64,000 nucleotides of DNA from Monocercomonoides exilis (Eukaryota > Preaxostyla > Oxymonadida > Polymastigidae): the NCBI GenBank assembly GCA_001643675.2, contig LSRY02000040.1, positions 21,001 to 85,000 of the forward strand, given 5' to 3'. A program made the translations under genes and the position numbers. The notes below the pieces were generated by a model, which saw only the letters and a list, made by a program, of their open reading frames with translations, was not told the origin of the DNA and did no database searches. This document shows positions 23,560-34,003 of the stretch, in pieces. Numbering within the stretch: the first letter of the stretch is position 1; each line of letters starts with the position of its first letter.

Positions 23560-24262
23560 TGCATCATCTGATTTTCTGTTTTTTCTTTTGTTTTCTATCA
23601 ATCTATCAGTCTTTGAGTTAATTGTGTTTCTCATCGCAAAATCTGTTTCAACGCGTTCGAAATTTGCAAATGCGGCTTCCTCTCCTCCTTCAAAATCTTT
23701 TCTCTTCTTTCTAATTTTTTTCAAACTCGTCCAATTCTTCTTTCGTTGACTGAGTTCTTTTCAAAAGTTCCTTCTCTTGCAGCTCAAGTGCCGAAATCAA
23801 CATTGAATTTGACACAACTCTCATTCAATATTTGAAAATGCAATTGCTTCCCCTCTTTAATCGTCTACTTCCTCTTTCTCTTGCTCATCATTTTCTTTCA
23901 TTTTGGCTTCACCCCCATTTCACTATCTCCTCATCATCGCTCTCATCTCTCCCTATGGCAACTGTATCTTTCACTAAACAAGCTACTCGCTTTGATGATC
24001 AAAACAGATATCCTTCCACTCTTCTTCCAAACCTTCCATCTTGTCTTTCATTTCCTTCGACTCTCATCATCAGCAATAATTCAATAGTGACACGCCTAGT
24101 TCTTCCCTCCCTTGTGGAGTTTGACATGTACTGAATACTTTATCATTTCGCTTCCCTTTCATCTGCTCTGGCCCATGTTCGTTCTCAAAGCAGTTTGGGC
24201 AGCACATCTCTTCTCCTCCTGAGTTGTAGACAAGTTCTGTTCGTTTGCTTGCAACGTTGGCA
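23560..24262 (-). pseudogene. Decayed gene: Cys motif then coiled coil
   Basis: On the reverse strand, 24262-24090 reads GANVASKRTELVYNSGGEE, MCCPNCFENEHGPEQMKGKR and FSTCQTPQGREELG. This has a CCPNC motif that could bind zinc with the following Cys. Stops follow, and lower down 23795-23560 reads ALELQEKELLKRTQSTKEEL and, after frame changes, KILKEERKPHLQISNALKQ. This suggests a decayed zinc-ribbon plus coiled-coil protein. No family is recognised. Confidence 0.3.
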
Positions 24263-24269
24263 CCGACAA

Positions 24270-25248
24270 TCAGAGAGAATTCAGATTATGACATAAGTTG
24301 AGGGTTTGAAGAAGAAGAAGAGGAGAGTACAGAAGGTGAAAAAAATGGAGAAGAATAAAAGGAATGGAATGAAAGAGAATGTTCAAATTGCTGAGGAATT
24401 GAATATCCGCTCTTTCAAATACAATTCTGAAAGCAGAAAGCTGTATTTGAGATTGAGAATGGGGTTTGGTGACTACGATAGGGCTGCTCAACTATACTCG
24501 ATGGATTGTATTGAGCTGCGTCTGTGCTGTCCTGCCTCCTTTTTGAGCCAGGAGCTGCATGTGTACTTATGGCTGTGAGCGTCACGAATGATTGCAAGAT
24601 CGGTGCTGCTAAGCATTGATGATGAGGCAATCTATGGAGTCGGCTGCGAAGGTGAGTGCAGGAAAGAATGGAGTCGAGACATAGTGCTTTAACGACCTTG
24701 TGCGTGAGGAGAAGCTCAACATGAACACCATTTAATCTTCTTTTTTTTAAGCTCCTTCGTTGCATTCACCAATTCTTCATCTTCCTCTTTCGCTTGACCC
24801 AATAAAGACTTCAATTGAGAGATCTGTCAGCAGTATTTCCCTCATTCAGCAGCTTCACGCAAACTTTAAAGCGGAAATGAGGGACGGAATAACTTCTCCT
24901 TCTCATTCTCCTTCTCCTTCTCCTTCTCCTTCTCCTTCTCCTTCTCCTTCTCCTTCTCCTTCTCCTTCTCCTTCTCCTTCTCCTTCTCCTTCTCCTTCTC
25001 CTTCTCCTTCTCCTTCTCCTTCTCCTTCCCCTTTGCCTTTGCCTTCCCATTCCCATTCTTTTTTTTTCCTGTTGCTGCCTTTGCATGTCTTGTATCGAAA
25101 GCGTTAATTTGCGATGTGCAAAACTCACCATTCTCATTCGTCCTCTTCTTTGTCTTTGGATCTTCATGCTGTTTCCCTTTCCTCTGCTCCGCGCTCAATT
25201 TGCTTCTGAAATCAACCTTCGTTGCATCTTCCAATTTAATGCACTCTC

Positions 25249-25287
<39 letters not shown>

Positions 25288-25540
25288 TCCTTGGCAGTAT
25301 CACAAAGCGAGAGTATGAGTGCGATATTGCTGTCAGCTCCTTCCCTCCCACTACCATTTCTCTTTCTATTCCCATTCAGCTTATTCTGCACAGCCTGCGC
25401 ATGGATTTCGTTCGAAAAGCTGAAGCAGAGTTGGATGTACTGTAACGGAAAAGAAAAGCTGTTCAAATGCCCATCCAGCGAAGTCACGAAATGCATTGAC
25501 AGTGAGGATGATACTGTTGGGAGTAGGAAAATTGAATGAA
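24270..25540. other. Mixed low-complexity region with possible decayed charged gene
   Basis: It holds the TCTCCT array (24895-25027) and a CT run (25254-25282). A reverse frame from 25375 through 24866 joins polar protein-like sequence (KLEDATKVDFRSKLSAEQRKG) to a KE array made by the repeat. It may be the remains of a lysine/glutamate-rich protein, but the repeat dominates the reading. Confidence 0.3.
24895..25027 (+). repeat. TCTCCT hexanucleotide array
   Basis: There are about 22 near-perfect copies. The Ser-Pro, Lys-Glu or Arg ORFs read through it on either strand are translations of the repeat. Confidence 0.95.
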
Positions 25541-26930
25541 ATAATTTTTGGAAGGTGCAATCAAGCCGCTGATTGAACAGCTCACATGCATCTGAAGGTC
25601 GATGGTCCGTTCTGATACGAAGTTAAAGGAAATATAACAGAAGAAGAAGGTGAAGAAGAAGAAGAAGGCGAGAGGATTGAGAAATGTGAAATCAGTCGAA
25701 TGATATTTCCAAAGAAAAATATGAAAAGTTCCTATGATGTTGCTGACTGATGAAATATCATATTTAACAAGTTGATTATACAAGGAGATAATAATCCAAA
25801 TTGCAATATTTTTGACAGATACTTTCAAGCAATATAATAGAATTGCATTCCATCAAAGTCAATTGACTACCTTTTTGTAAGAGCCCTGTCTTTCCCTTTG
25901 CAAACTGAAAATGATGCTGTTTTGTCAGCTCCAAAAATACAAATGAATCAAATGCCTAATGATGATATCAGGAAAGAAGACAAAGACAAAGATAAAGAGG
26001 AAACATCAAAGAAGAAGAAGGAGAAGGAGAAGGAGACGAAGATGAAGGAAAAGAAAAAGAAACAGTTGAGAAATGTGAAATCAGTCGAAAGATATTTATG
26101 ATGTCGAGCATAATTTGTTTGAAGTCGTTTATTGGACCAAATATTTTATTCTGTGAGTTGATTTCATATATGGAAACACAATCGTAATCACAATATTTGT
26201 GGAAGTCGGACCGAAATTAATTGATGAATAATGACATCCTCAGTTCGTTGTCTGCATTTTTGCAATTGTGATGCCCTTCAGTTAGAAACAAAAAATGATA
26301 ATATTTCTCAATTTCTTTTCTTTTCCATTTCCATCTTCCATTCAGTTCACAAAATCATCAGAAAATGTCAATCCCCTCCTTTTTTTCATCTTTCGCAGTC
26401 TCTTCCATAAAGCATTCTTCTCCTCTCATTAAAAATACCCCTCTTCTATTTGAATATTTCTCAATTTTCCTCTTCAAACAAACTTTTGCCCTCTTTTCTT
26501 TCTCTTCAAAATCCATTTCTCCCATCAACAATATACACCTTCCTCACCATCCCCAACCACTTCTCTATATTTTTGCTACATTTTCTTCTATAAATCTCCA
26601 CCTGTTCCTTCCCCATCTTTTTGTCTCAGAATTTCTTTCATTCAAAAACCCCTCTCGAAATATTAACATTTCAAAAAACACTCAACCTTCACCCCCTGCT
26701 ACAAAAAATATGCTTCCATCTCTTCTCTGCCCCATATCCCTCATGTGCAGGGCGTTGAAAAGATAAACATCAAATACTTCTTTTGGTGGTTGAGAATATT
26801 ATTAAAGGAGATGATCATGACAAAAACAGAAAAAAACACCTCTGCACATCCATCACAATGTGTACGGGCTGAGAAAACCCTCCAGTGAGATGTACAATAT
26901 ATTTAGTGGAGATGCAATTCTTGTTGTAAT
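25541..26930. other. Spacer with no supported gene
   Basis: Two similar short blocks recur at about 25660-25710 and 26060-26100 (both with GAGAAATGTGAAATCAGTCGAA), showing a local duplication. The long forward frame at 26365-26766 is Ser/Phe/Leu-rich from pyrimidine bias and its opposite strand is equally open in pieces, so I do not call it. Confidence 0.4.
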
Positions 26931-26949
26931 TTAACCACTCAGAAGCTGA

Positions 26950-27620
26950 AATGAAGAGATTGAATTATTTTTTGAATGATGATGGATGTGGAAATGAGGC
27001 TGCTTGGCAAAATACAGTCGAAGGGCAGTTTGGCCTTTATTTATTTTTCTATATATGAATATTTATCCGTTGACTGTTTTTGTGTTCCTTTCAGGGCAGG
27101 AGGTGGAAATGAATGAAAATGAACGAAATGTTTATATCTCGTTGTGCAGGGTGGCCATTGAGTTGGGAGAGCGAATTCATATGGAAAGTGCCCAGGATGA
27201 AGGGATTGGGAAAGAAATTTGGATGATATTTACAGACGAAAAACAAGGATATTTTTCAATGAGAAAGATGAAATTGAAGAAAATACATGAATTTCACATT
27301 TTTCAGAAAAGAGGGAAATCGATGCATTTGATGGAGAAACAGCTGATGGAAAGGATGATTTGCGAATCAGATGATGAAACACTTGAAAAAGGAAGGAATT
27401 ATGAAATTGGATTGTTAAAAACAATTACCAATTCAATATAAAGCAGAAAATTGCTTATAAAAATGTTCTGAAGGTTTGCTGTCGTTATTTATTTTGAAGT
27501 GATTATTATTTTTTTCATTCAGGATGTTGAAAAAGTGAAGGATTATATGGCTTTGAAGAAGAAGAAGAAAAGTGGGGAAGGAAGAATAAAGACGGACAGA
27601 TGAAATGCGAGATATTTCGA
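26950..27620 (+). pseudogene. Unrecognised multi-exon gene, frameshifted
   Basis: An exon-like start (ATG near 26950) reads MKRLNYFLNDDGCGNEAAW and QNTVEGQ. After GTTTGG... and a CCTTTCAG acceptor near 27095, a long frame reads EVEMNENERNVYISLCRVAI, GIGKEIWMIFTDEKQGYFS and CESDDETLEKGRNYEIGLLK. An A5 run near 27420 appears to shift frame into NNYQFNIKQKIAYKNVLK. That joins in phase, across an intron (about 27473-27523, GTTTGC to TTCAG), to DVEKVKDYMALKKKKK and a TGA stop. The junction at the first intron does not keep frame. It is plausibly a recently dead gene of unknown function. Confidence 0.4.
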
Positions 27621-27624
27621 AGAT

Positions 27625-28485
27625 GCCTGGCGTTGGGCATTGGCAAAGAATTATTTTTGAGGAAAGATGATTTAAGAGAAAAAATGGAAGTGAAAGAAGA
27701 AAAGATGGAATGAAAAAGAGATTGACACGTGCTTTGTATTTTTTGTTGGAGAGAGAGAAAGAGATTGAGCTGAAAGTGAAAAGGATTCAGATGTTTCTCC
27801 TCTGCAGAAGAAAAATGAACATAAGACGGGAATTTCAATGAATTTCTCCGTTGATATTTATTGGATCTCATCTCTCATTTTTCAACAATAAATCGTCTTA
27901 TTCAATCCATTCGTCATCATGATCTTCTTCTTCTTAAAATACATCAACATTTCACGCATCGGCTTCTATATTATCATCATTCACTTCATCTGATTGGATT
28001 TCTTCACATTTGATATCTGCATCAGAGATAATGAATGAAATGAAGAAAAAGATGAACTTTTGTAGCTGAAGGAATTCATAAACTAAAATAAGAGTTAGAA
28101 GGTGAAAGAAGAGGAGAAAGAAGAGGAAAAAGAGAATGAAGAGCATGCTTTGAGAGGAGAATTGAAAAGGAAATGGAATTGAGAAAATAGAAGAGGTTTT
28201 TTAAATGAAAGGAAGAATATTTGGAAGTAGAGTGGATTAGAGTTGGAAGTGAATTTGAAAGGAGAAGAAAGAACTGTCAAAACAAAGAAATGTATTTGGA
28301 TGAGCAGTGGAAGATGTTCGAGAAGCGAAAAAAATTGAAAAGCAGAACAACAAAGAAGACAATACGATGAATTACAGAAGAAATCTAAAGTTATGAAAAA
28401 ATAATTAAAGAAGGAGTGAGAGGAGAGCCGATGATAAAGAAAGCAAAAATGAGAGAAAGCCAGCTGTTGAAAGTCTGATAATCTG
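27625..28485. other. Spacer with purine-rich stretches
   Basis: Reverse ORFs at 27515-27871, 27952-28146 and 28095-28280 are Phe/Ser-rich products of purine bias. I see no supported gene. Confidence 0.5.
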
Positions 28486-28493
28486 CAGTTTTA

Positions 28494-29561
28494 TTAATCT
28501 GCATTCTTTTTGCTGGTTGTTGAGCCACAATTCTCAAATGGAGATTGGGTGATGCTGCTGCCATTGAAAAACACATCATTTCCTCTGCCATTTGCAGCTG
28601 TATTGCCATCGAAGAAACAGAATGTGATGAATTTTATTCCATTCATCCAAGTGAAGGTGTTTGTGCAGCACAGCGCAGCTCCTCCCCATGAAGATGACGA
28701 ACTTGTCAATTTGTTATTAATAAATTGGCAATCATTTATTAAAAACTGACTTGGATTATTGCTTGGTGGATTTTGAAAAGTGAGAGAGCCAGCAGAATCA
28801 CCATCAGAATTTGAAATGCACTTGCATTTGGTGAACAGGCATTGGCCGTTTGATGGAAAAGCACCAATATAAAAATACCAACCAGTTCCGCACCAATCTG
28901 TTATTGAACAATTTTCCACCATGTTATCAGAAAATGAATAAACGGAAGATGAATGTTGTCCATCTATACAAATTGCTCCTCCATGAGGAGCAGAACAGTT
29001 TGTAAAATTGGATTTTGAAATATTTTCATTTTGCAAACAGTAACTGTATAGTGCTCCACCACCAGTATCGCCTGTGATCGAACAATTGTTGAATGAACAG
29101 GAAGTGATTGTGAGATTGGCATTTGTGCAGTTCACTTTAAGTGCTCCACCATAATCATTTCCTCCAGTTGAATCATTCCATTCACACCATTCAAAGCGAT
29201 GGCTGTTCTCATCGAATGAAGTCAGTCTTCCAGGTGATTTTCTGTGAGTTTCATTTCCTTCATATACAACAGGAGCATTTGATGAAGAACGTGTTTGGTG
29301 GAGAAATGAAGTGTTGAAGGCAGAGAGAGAAGTGGATGGGCTGTTGAGGTTTGGGAGAATGGCACCATCGATGGGGTTGTGAGTGTGGATAAAGATGGAT
29401 GAGTGGATAGAGAGGGATGAGTGAAGTGAGAAGGAGGGGATTGTTTTTTTGTTGGTTGAAGTGAACCTGAAATTTGTTTTTACAAAAGCGAAAGTACTTT
29501 TTAACTGGAATCTAGTCTTAATTTGCATGAAATGTCTTTTGATTTTTCTAACTTTGTTCAT
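28494..29561 (-). CDS. Right-handed beta-helix (pectin-lyase-like) surface-type protein
   Basis: The frame has 355 codons from ATG at 29561 to TAA at 28494. The middle and C-terminal parts carry short Asn/Cys/Gly-rich repeats typical of parallel beta-helix proteins of oxymonads: VYEGNETHRKSPGR, FEWCEWNDSTGG, then rungs such as CSFNNCSITGDTGGGALYS, FTNCSAPHGGAICIDG, FINNKLTSSSS and FFDGNTAANGRGNDVFFNG. No clear signal peptide is seen; the first 35 residues are basic, and an intron with acceptor AAATTTCAG near 29468 could replace them. The frame ends just after CGSTTSKKNAD, where I would expect a longer protein, and a hydrophobic segment follows in another frame, so the gene may be 3'-truncated. 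Such proteins are presumed adhesive or surface-exposed. Confidence 0.65.
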   Translation of the reverse strand: MNKVRKIKRHFMQIKTRFQLKSTFAFVKTNFRFTSTNKKTIPSFSLHSSLSIHSSIFIHTHNPIDGAILPNLNSPSTSLSAFNTSFLHQTRSSSNAPVVYEGNETHRKSPGRLTSFDENSHRFEWCEWNDSTGGNDYGGALKVNCTNANLTITSCSFNNCSITGDTGGGALYSYCLQNENISKSNFTNCSAPHGGAICIDGQHSSSVYSFSDNMVENCSITDWCGTGWYFYIGAFPSNGQCLFTKCKCISNSDGDSAGSLTFQNPPSNNPSQFLINDCQFINNKLTSSSSSWGGAALCCTNTFTWMNGIKFITFCFFDGNTAANGRGNDVFFNGSSITQSPFENCGSTTSKKNAD

Positions 29562-30045
29562 TTTTATGACGGTTGTTGAAACGATAAGTTAGAAAAAGAA
29601 TTCTTTTTTAACAATTATAATCTGTAAATTATTATTTTTAAAATATATTAAAAAAGAGTGTTGAAAAAATTTTTCTTTTCTTTTTGTTTCTGAATGTTTT
29701 ATGTTTTGAAATAACTTCATTGCACTTTATTAAAAATAGATATCTTAATTAAAAAATGACCAGTCAGAGGAAAATACCAAAAAAATATGAAGTACCATTA
29801 TTTATGTATTTTTCACACTTTTTTGCATCCAAAGATTTTTTTGACAAGCCCTTTTGTGTACTGACCGTTGTTTGCTGAAAACGTAAGTCTTTTATTTGTT
29901 TTCCATTCCTATAACTGAAAACATTTGTTTTCTTGTTGTTGATGTCTCATATGATGTTTTTTTCTTTTTTCACCTTTTTGGTGGATATTATACAAAGAAA
30001 TGTCTTTCACAAAAATAGTTATTAGAACTTTGAAGATAATACGCA
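29562..30045. other. AT-rich intergenic region
   Basis: This 484-base AT-rich spacer lies between two divergently transcribed genes (beta-helix protein reverse, four-exon gene forward), so it probably holds both promoters. I see no specific motif. Confidence 0.5.
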
Positions 30046-31524
30046 ATGCCAAAACCGCGTAAAAAATATGATCAGCGTTTGAAAGAAGGAAGCCACGAGC
30101 GGGAAAGAGATTCAGGGATTTATTGGTGCATAAATTCGGGACAGCCTTTCAAAGAGATTTTTCCACTGAGCTTGAAGCTTCATTATCTGCGAGTGAAGCA
30201 AAACTTGAAAGTGGAGCCGAAGCTTGAGTTGACGAAGAAAGAAATTTCAGATGATATTTCCTGGCTTGTGACAAATGGCGGGGGCTTTAGCAGCAGAGAA
30301 GAAGGACTCCGAACTTGGAAGATTAGTGGGATATTCCCCACAGTTTTAGGGGGGTCGTCATCTGCCGGAGGAGGCAAAATGGAAAGTTTGTGAAATTAAT
30401 TATGAACTGATTGATTCGAACCAATTACAGATTATCTTGTCTTTCTTCCTCAGCTCATGCAAGTTATTGGAATCTGCGAGTCTGTTTCGATGACACTCAC
30501 GAATCATTTTTTGGAGAGCTATTCGGATTACAACATTCGTTTTCTGAGCCATCAATTGGAGTTATTGCATGTGTGATGAGAATTTTTTTAAAAAAAATGT
30601 TTTTAAGGACTTCTATTTTGACTATTATTTTGTGTTTGTGTGTGCGCTTGCTGTTTGTACTGTTGTGACCAGATGAATTTGAAAGCATGTGCTCCTTCGT
30701 TGTGTTCTGAATTGGAAGGACGCTTCAAACTATTTCTTGGGACTTATGATAATTACCCTGTGGATGGAGAAAACTTGGAGTGGTTTGCGTTTTTTCCTTT
30801 TTATTTTAACTGATATTTTTGTCAACTCGTTTGTTATTTCTGTTGCTATTTTCTGTATTTCTGCTGTGCTTGGCAAACAACATTCTTTTCACTTCAACAA
30901 CACAGGCTTCAATCATTTGTTGGGCGTGTTCTTTCTGGCTTCTTCAGCCTAGCAGGTGCTCGGCGTGCTGTATCATCAGCCTCTTTGCAACCGATCGGAT
31001 CAGAGGCTCCAGCAATCCCCATTGCAGAGCGAGAGAGGCGGTTTATTGAGTCGCTGGGGAAGCAGCAGGAAACACATACAGCCAACGATCCCCGCTTTCC
31101 AGCACAAATTCCTGCTGAGTTATCACTCTCTTATGCAGCATGCTCTCCTCCCTTACCATCTGCACAGCCTCGCTCTGATTGCATGGGCAGCTCATTGGCT
31201 GGGAAAGACAAGACAGACACTTCTCTTTCAGCAGCCAGAGATGGAATATCTGGCTCTATCCAGATCCCGCAGATTCCTCTGTCTTCAAACAGATCGTCCT
31301 GTTCCTCTTCCTCACCTTCTTCTAATTCTTCTTCTTCTCTTTCTCCATTTAATTCTTCTTCCTCCTCTTTTTCAAATTCTTCTTCTTCTTCTTCTTCTTC
31401 CTTCTCTCTTCTTCCTTTTTCTCCTTCAGCCCAAACTCTTCTTTCTCACTTCCTTCTCTTGTCTTCCAATTCACTTGGAATATCTTCAATGCTTCTTTCA
31501 ATTCGATGGATGAGTGGCAGATGA
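30046..31524 (+). CDS. Unrecognised four-exon protein with serine-rich tail
   Basis: Exons 30046-30385, 30431-30570, 30673-30779 and 30906-31524 join in phase with GT-AG introns (GTTTGT, GTGTGA and GTGGTT donors) to 401 residues. The N-terminus is basic (MPKPRKKYDQR). A helical core follows (YLVFLPQLMQVIGICESVSM, HFLESYSDYNIRFLSHQLELL, SELEGRFKLFLGTYDNY, FVGRVLSGFFSLAGARR). Then comes a low-complexity region dominated by Ser and a short hydrophobic end (LLSHFLLLSSNSLGISSMLL). The third donor was chosen because it keeps the long frame; GTTTGC four bases later would truncate the protein at 31049. No domain is recognised. The helical core could be a trafficking or scaffold repeat, which is a guess. 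It is convergent with the pseudogene downstream. Confidence 0.6.
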
Positions 31525-31929
31525 GGAAACTACTGTTTGGCAGACACAGAAGAAGATGAAATGATTGAGAGAGAGAACATCGTCAGAGCAAACAGCTCAT
31601 CCACACGCACATTGCAGCTGGAGGTGAGAGATGGATGAGACAATGAATGAAGACTTTTGGGGTTGGATGAAGAAATCGAAAAGGCGGTTCCAAAAGAATT
31701 GGTCGATGATGCTGTTTTGACTTCTTCTTTCTCTTCTTCGTCTTCACCTTCGCACTCTAATGATAACGTTCCATTTTCCCAATCTTCAATGTTATCATCA
31801 TCTTCTTCTTCAACTCCTTCTTCTTCTTTTTTCTTTTTCTTCTTCTTCTTCTTTTTCTTTTTCTTCCGTTTTCTTTGCCTCCCCTTCTGTACAATCATCT
31901 CCTCTTCGTAATGTGAAACTTACTCGCCC

Positions 31930-32703
31930 ATTTCTACTCTGCCCAGCCTTCCCTGCCCCCTCCAACGTTCCCCTGCAACACCAGCTCATCCTTCTCCTTT
32001 TCCTACCCAATCGGCTGCTCGACCTTCTCTTCATAAGGCGCATTCATTTTCTTCTGCTCCTGTTTTTTTATCAACTCTTTCCTCATCAATTTTTACTTCC
32101 TTTCCAAACTTCTTGATAACACTTCGAACTCCTTTGACCTCTTCTCTCTCTTCTCTCTCTCCTCCTCCTTCTTCTCATTCTTCTTCTCCTCCTCCTACTC
32201 CTCCTCCCTCTTCGCATCTGTCAGCAGACTCAACTGACTGCAGCAGCATCTCCATTCTCTCAATATCTGCCTTGCCCATCAAGGTGCTGTTCAGCATCGA
32301 TGGAATGCCATTCAGCAATGCCCTGAGTGATTCAATGATTCGGATGGAAGGAAACAGCGCAGACGCCTTCAGAGGCAGATGCTGCCAGAAACACAGGCCA
32401 ACAAGCACGATGAGGGTGAGCGTCTCGGCAAGCGACTGGAGGATGTCCCCGATGGTGTTGAAGAGGACCTGTTGCAAGAATCAGTTTTTGAGTGAAATTT
32501 CAAAGAAGTTAACAAAAAATATCAAAAAGGTTGAAAAGAAAAAATAAAAAGAAAAACAGGAAAAGTTCAATCAAGAATTCATAATTAAAAAACAATACTC
32601 CTTTGCAAATGAGTTCATCTTGTCGTCTTCCTGATTGAAGCAGCTTGTCTTTTATCATTTCTTCCCAGCCATTTATTTTGAGAGAATGAAGGATAAATAA
32701 CAT
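31930..32703 (-). pseudogene. Helical/coiled-coil gene relic related to 10.8 and 17.6 kb
   Basis: On the reverse strand an exon at 32703-32590 (LHSLKINGWEEMIKDKLLQS, then GRRQDELICKG) is joined across an intron (about 32589-32463, GTATTG to CAACAG) to 32462-32180. That segment reads VLFNTIGDILQSLAETLTLI, VLVGLCFWQHLPLKASALFP, IESLRALLNGIPSMLNSTL and MEMLLQSVESADRCEE. The frame then runs into a Glu/Gly microsatellite and a block at 32060-31950 (KKMNAPYEEKVEQPIG, TAG, EKEKDELVLQ). That block matches 17.70-17.57 kb, including the TAG at the same place. The first two exons look intact. The rest is broken. The family appears three times in the window and is unknown to me. Confidence 0.55.
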
Positions 32704-34003
32704 CTGTTCAACACCAAAAGAGAAAGAAAGAAGAAAAAGTTTATTGGAAATATAAAAACATGAAATTATAGTTGACTAAAAAGAATGAGTAATTTTTGAA
32801 TTTTTTTATAATTTCTTTCTTTCTTTCTTATTCAAATAAAAAATGCATAAATGTTACAAAAATTGGATAACACACCTTATTCTGATCAAACATTTCTATC
32901 GTAGCCTGTTCTGTCTTGTCAGACTCATTCATGCATCACACGTATTGTTTCTGCGTTTGTCTAGAAATCCACCCCGAAATCAGCGAAACAATGAAAATCA
33001 ACAAAACAACCAAAAATGATGATTTTCCAAAAAAAACGTAACAAGCGTCTTTACAGATAAATGCATTTAAAGCGGATTCACCATAAAACGAATAATATGC
33101 TCGAATGCACTCAAAATCCCGCATGTGCTTGGTTCTGCATATTGAATAAATCTTCTTTTGCCATCTCGAATTTTTTCATCTTCAAACGGCTTCAAAGCCT
33201 TTTGTAAAAAAGAATCTCTTTCAATGCTCTGTTAACAATGATGTTCATTGTTGTTTTGATGTTGCTCCATAATGCGTTTAGTTATCATTCACTTTATTAT
33301 CAAAAAACTGTGAATTGTTGAAAGCTTGAATCCCTCCCAATCTTCCTTCAGCCTGGATGGCCTACTCAAGTTACGAACAAATAACAAAATTATCCTGATA
33401 TCTCAAAACTTTTCTCAACACATAAAATTTGAAACATTCATTGAAACGAGCAAACACCTTGAAATAAAAGAAAAAATCATTTCGATGAAATAAAGCTTCC
33501 AGATGACTCTAAATGTGAGGGAAATAAGTGTAATATTTATGTATGAATTTTTATTTGCAATGACGATTAAATGCATAGTTTAATGTGCAAATTGTTGCTT
33601 TTTTGTCTCTTCTTCGAAAAGTTTTTTTCAAAGTCCTTTCGCTTCTTCTTCATTTGCTCAGAATGTTGAAATATATATATTTTTTTAATACTCAATTCCA
33701 GACATGTGAGATATTTTTCGATACGTTCAACAATTCATCGAAATTAAATCCAGATCCTTGGAATAAATTATTGTTGGCTCGATCAGATAAAAGCAAAAGA
33801 TTAACATTTCTATCTTCATTCAACCAATCCTTGCGGCTTCTTCGAATTTTCTTTTGGACTTCTTTTTATTAAGCAAAAATTTAACTGTTTGTGTTGCGAT
33901 CATTTTAAGACTGAAAGATAATCAACGATGTTTATATTTATCTTTTATTTTGTTTCTTATTAAACGTTGCCACTCTTTTTGTATATTTTTTATAACAAGC
34001 AGA
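32704..34003. other. Spacer with duplicated 5' flank of copy B
   Basis: A reverse frame at 33124-32936 has one hydrophobic segment (SSFLVVLLIFIVSLISGWI) and could be an upstream exon of the relic at 32.7 kb. From about 33740 to 34003 the sequence resembles the flanks upstream of copies C (46.27-46.52 kb) and D (50.43-50.69 kb), so the duplicated unit includes several hundred bases of 5' DNA. Confidence 0.45.

Noticed and set aside
24760-25107. Ser-Pro repeat ORF, and its Lys-Glu and Arg counterparts on the other strand
   Set aside because: All are produced by the TCTCCT array. Openness on both strands shows there is no coding selection.
26365-26766. 133-codon forward ORF
   Set aside because: The composition is Ser/Phe/Pro-rich from a pyrimidine-rich strand, with no motif, no splice-supported neighbours and comparable openness on the opposite strand.
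30400-30435. tRNA-like B-box on the reverse strand (GGTTCGAATCAA)
   Set aside because: No T-stem pairing, no A-box or acceptor stem at suitable distance, and it lies inside a well-supported intron.
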